Below are positions 62,796 through 64,000 of a stretch of DNA of 64,000 bases, one piece after another (position 1 is the stretch's first letter; every line of letters begins with the position of its first letter). The position numbers were made by a program, and so were the translations under genes. The DNA comes from JAMQKA01 sp031569985. Lineage in GTDB: Bacteria; Bacteroidota; Rhodothermia; Balneolales; Balneolaceae. Location: assembly GCF_031569985.1 (NCBI RefSeq), contig NZ_JAMQKA010000015.1, positions 67,823-131,822 of the forward strand. Reading direction: 5' to 3'. The notes under the pieces are model-generated. The model was not told the origin of the DNA. It was given only the letters and a program-made list of their open reading frames with translations, and ran no database searches.

Positions 62796-63090
62796 AAAGT
62801 AGTTCTTTGGAGCGTTCTACTTCTTGCTGAAAGATGGAATTCCTGAACTTTTTCAGGTGATATAAGTCAACGGGTCGACCATAGATTTGCTCGAGCTCCT
62901 GTTTGAAATCAATGAATTGATCAAACGCCCCTTCGAATCCTTGCCGATCAAATTTGACAATGAAATCAAGATCGCTGTCTTCAGAAAAATTATCAGTAGT
63001 GGCTGATCCAAAAAGATATAGCTCCTTTACATTATACTTTTTGCAAATTTGTTGGAGCTGTTCTGTTTTAAGATCTACTTTTGTTGCCAT
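62785..63090 (-). CDS. mntA: MntA-like nucleotidyltransferase antitoxin
   Basis: A 101-residue minimal nucleotidyltransferase with the GSx10DxD motif (LFGSATTDNFSEDSDLDFIV, residues 26-45). It is the AMPylating antitoxin partner of HepT and is translated first, with its end overlapping the hepT start by 11 bases. The pair forms one cassette-like unit between hairpins 3 and 4. Confidence 0.9.
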   Translation of the reverse strand: MATKVDLKTEQLQQICKKYNVKELYLFGSATTDNFSEDSDLDFIVKFDRQGFEGAFDQFIDFKQELEQIYGRPVDLYHLKKFRNSIFQQEVERSKELLYAA

Positions 63091-63178
63091 AATAGTCGAT
63101 TAATTATTTACTACAACAAACTTAACTAAAACTGACGCATTTTTCTATTAATCAAAAGATCGAATTAAAGCATCGGCT

Positions 63179-63296
63179 GTATAACGACATTGCGCATAAG
63201 CTGCACGCGAATGAATGTTGATTTGTTAAATAATGAACGGAAAGCTAAAAACCAGAAGGTGGCAAGACTGGGCGAGGTGCGTCCACGTTAATGCGC
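63179..63296. repeat. attC-like imperfect hairpin 4 (interrupted)
   Basis: Begins GTATAAC (63179-63185), then repeats element 3: GCGCATAAGC at 63192-63201 pairing with GTTAATGCGC at 63287-63296. The match to element 3 stops right after GCGC. Where element 3 has GGGTTATAC, this copy reads TGGATATTG, so the GTT end is missing. The IS110 element starts here. Confidence 0.65.
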
Positions 63297-64000
63297 TGGA
63301 TATTGTTCATGGCCTCCTCCCGAGCACCGCTCTTCGGGGCGTTTGAACCGGGAAGAGCGTAGATTACTATTTTCCCAACCGTAAACTAACCCGAGAGGTA
63401 CAGCCATGAACGTGTACACTGATCAACATCCATATTACTGCGGCATCGATTTGCATGCAAGGAGCATGTATATTTGCATCCTGGACAAGTCCGGGCGAGT
63501 GGTCTTTCACAAAAACCGCCCGTGCAGCCCGGAAGCGCTATTGTCAGCGATTTCCCCGTATAGGGATGGAATTGTCGTAGGAGTCGAGTGTGTGTGTTGC
63601 TGGTACTGGATTGCCGACTTGTGCCATAAGGAAGACATCGACTTTATCCTGGGTCACGCTCTATACATGCGGGCTATCTATGGAGTAAAAACCAAAAACG
63701 ACCGGGTGGACTCGCTAAAGATTGCCCGACTGATCCGTGGCGGTAATTTTCCGCTAGCCTGCGCGGGTCCACCCGAGATGCGGGCCACCCGCGATCTGAT
63801 GCGCCGGCGGATTCATTTTGTACGCAAACGCGCCGAGCTGATCGGCCATATTCAGAACACGACTGCCCAATATAATCTGGAACCGCTGGGAACACTCTCC
63901 CGGGCTCACCACCGCCGTGGCAAGGACATTGTTGGACACTTTCCGGACCCCGTGGTCCGACTGATGATCCAAGCAGACCTGCGCCTGATCGACCAGTATG
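63297..64000 (+). mobile_element. IS110-family insertion sequence (left part)
   Basis: Left end placed where the direct repeat breaks off (about 63297). About 109 bp of non-coding sequence precede the transposase and include a perfect 8-bp hairpin, CGCTCTTC (63328-63335) / GAAGAGCG (63352-63359). No terminal inverted repeat or target duplication can be judged, because the right end is beyond the window. IS110 elements usually lack both. Confidence 0.75.
63406..64000 (+). CDS. IS110-family transposase, N-terminal part
   Basis: An open frame from the ATG at 63406 to the window end (198 codons). The DEDD-type catalytic N-domain is recognisable: CGIDLHARSMYICILD with the first Asp, VVGVECVCCWYW with the Glu, and VKTKNDRVDSLKIARLI with the paired Asps. 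A helical segment then leads towards the transposase_20 domain, which lies beyond the window. A GAGAGG ribosome-binding site precedes the start. The protein recombines IS ends without hydrolytic DDE chemistry. Confidence 0.92.
   Translation, partial: MNVYTDQHPYYCGIDLHARSMYICILDKSGRVVFHKNRPCSPEALLSAISPYRDGIVVGVECVCCWYWIADLCHKEDIDFILGHALYMRAIYGVKTKNDRVDSLKIARLIRGGNFPLACAGPPEMRATRDLMRRRIHFVRKRAELIGHIQNTTAQYNLEPLGTLSRAHHRRGKDIVGHFPDPVVRLMIQADLRLIDQY

Noticed and set aside
61300..63300. CRISPR array from the repeated elements
   Set aside because: The repeats are over 100 bp, imperfect hairpins, separated by genes, with no short regular repeats and no cas genes.

Overview
This window looks like a chromosomal segment from the Bacteroidota/Balneolota side of the FCB group. 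A Balneolaceae-like halophile is my best guess, but that is an inference from gene content. The supporting features are a FecI/FecR/SusC/SusD module, DUF5723-type outer-membrane proteins, a TonB-family protein, many lipoproteins with plain lipoboxes, a Bacteroidota-style promoter (TTTTG, about 20 nt, TAnnTTTG) in front of a tRNA-Ser, frequent TTG starts, and a fused B12-dependent mutase of the IcmF type.

Region 1 (1-8.9 kb) is housekeeping and envelope: the 3' part of a biotin carboxylase gene, a DUF4260 membrane protein, MurQ, a PlsC-type acyltransferase, a TonB-family protein, tRNA-Ser(GGA), a large lipoprotein with a DUF5723 outer-membrane partner, and a small membrane protein. Region 2 (9.0-12.8 kb) is a tight three-gene cassette: an asparagine-synthase-like ATP enzyme, a radical SAM enzyme and a flavin-halogenase-like oxidoreductase. 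It looks like a small biosynthetic pathway with no product I can name. Region 3 (12.9-22.8 kb) holds a leftward hemD-pncB-pncA-DAO operon (haem and NAD salvage), an Ig-like lipoprotein, icmF and a small lipoprotein.

Region 4 (22.9-56.5 kb) is the centre of the window. Two paralogous LacI regulators precede a rightward run of surface or periplasmic proteins: TPR/FG-GAP/UnbV lipoprotein, CRTAC1-like protein, RnfD-like membrane protein, DUF1080+PA14 lipoprotein, and a propeller dehydrogenase fused to a cupredoxin. Next come eboC, eboB and eboA on the minus strand. Then an ECF sigma/anti-sigma/SusC/SusD module leads into a PVC-type propeller-HEAT-cytochrome c lipoprotein, a sugar isomerase-like TIM barrel and an FAD oxidoreductase. 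The region ends with eboD, eboE and eboF on the plus strand. An ebo (metabolite export/prenyl-linked) cluster is thus split into two outward-facing halves around an oxidative sugar-uptake locus. The oxidoreductases, cytochrome, cupredoxin and DUF1080 protein fit extracytoplasmic oxidation of glycosides to 3-keto sugars (inference).

Region 5 (56.5-64.0 kb) is accessory and decaying: a lipoprotein pseudogene with two in-frame stops, a structured non-coding element, a SARP/BTAD-TPR regulator cut by an in-frame TAA with its C-terminal tail still readable downstream, a cupredoxin-like lipoprotein, a broken Phd/YefM antitoxin, and a string of attC-like imperfect hairpins separating single minus-strand genes (a hotdog thioesterase and a HepT/MntA toxin-antitoxin pair). 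The window ends in an IS110-family element that appears to sit in the last attC-like site. No integron integrase, CRISPR array or rRNA is visible.
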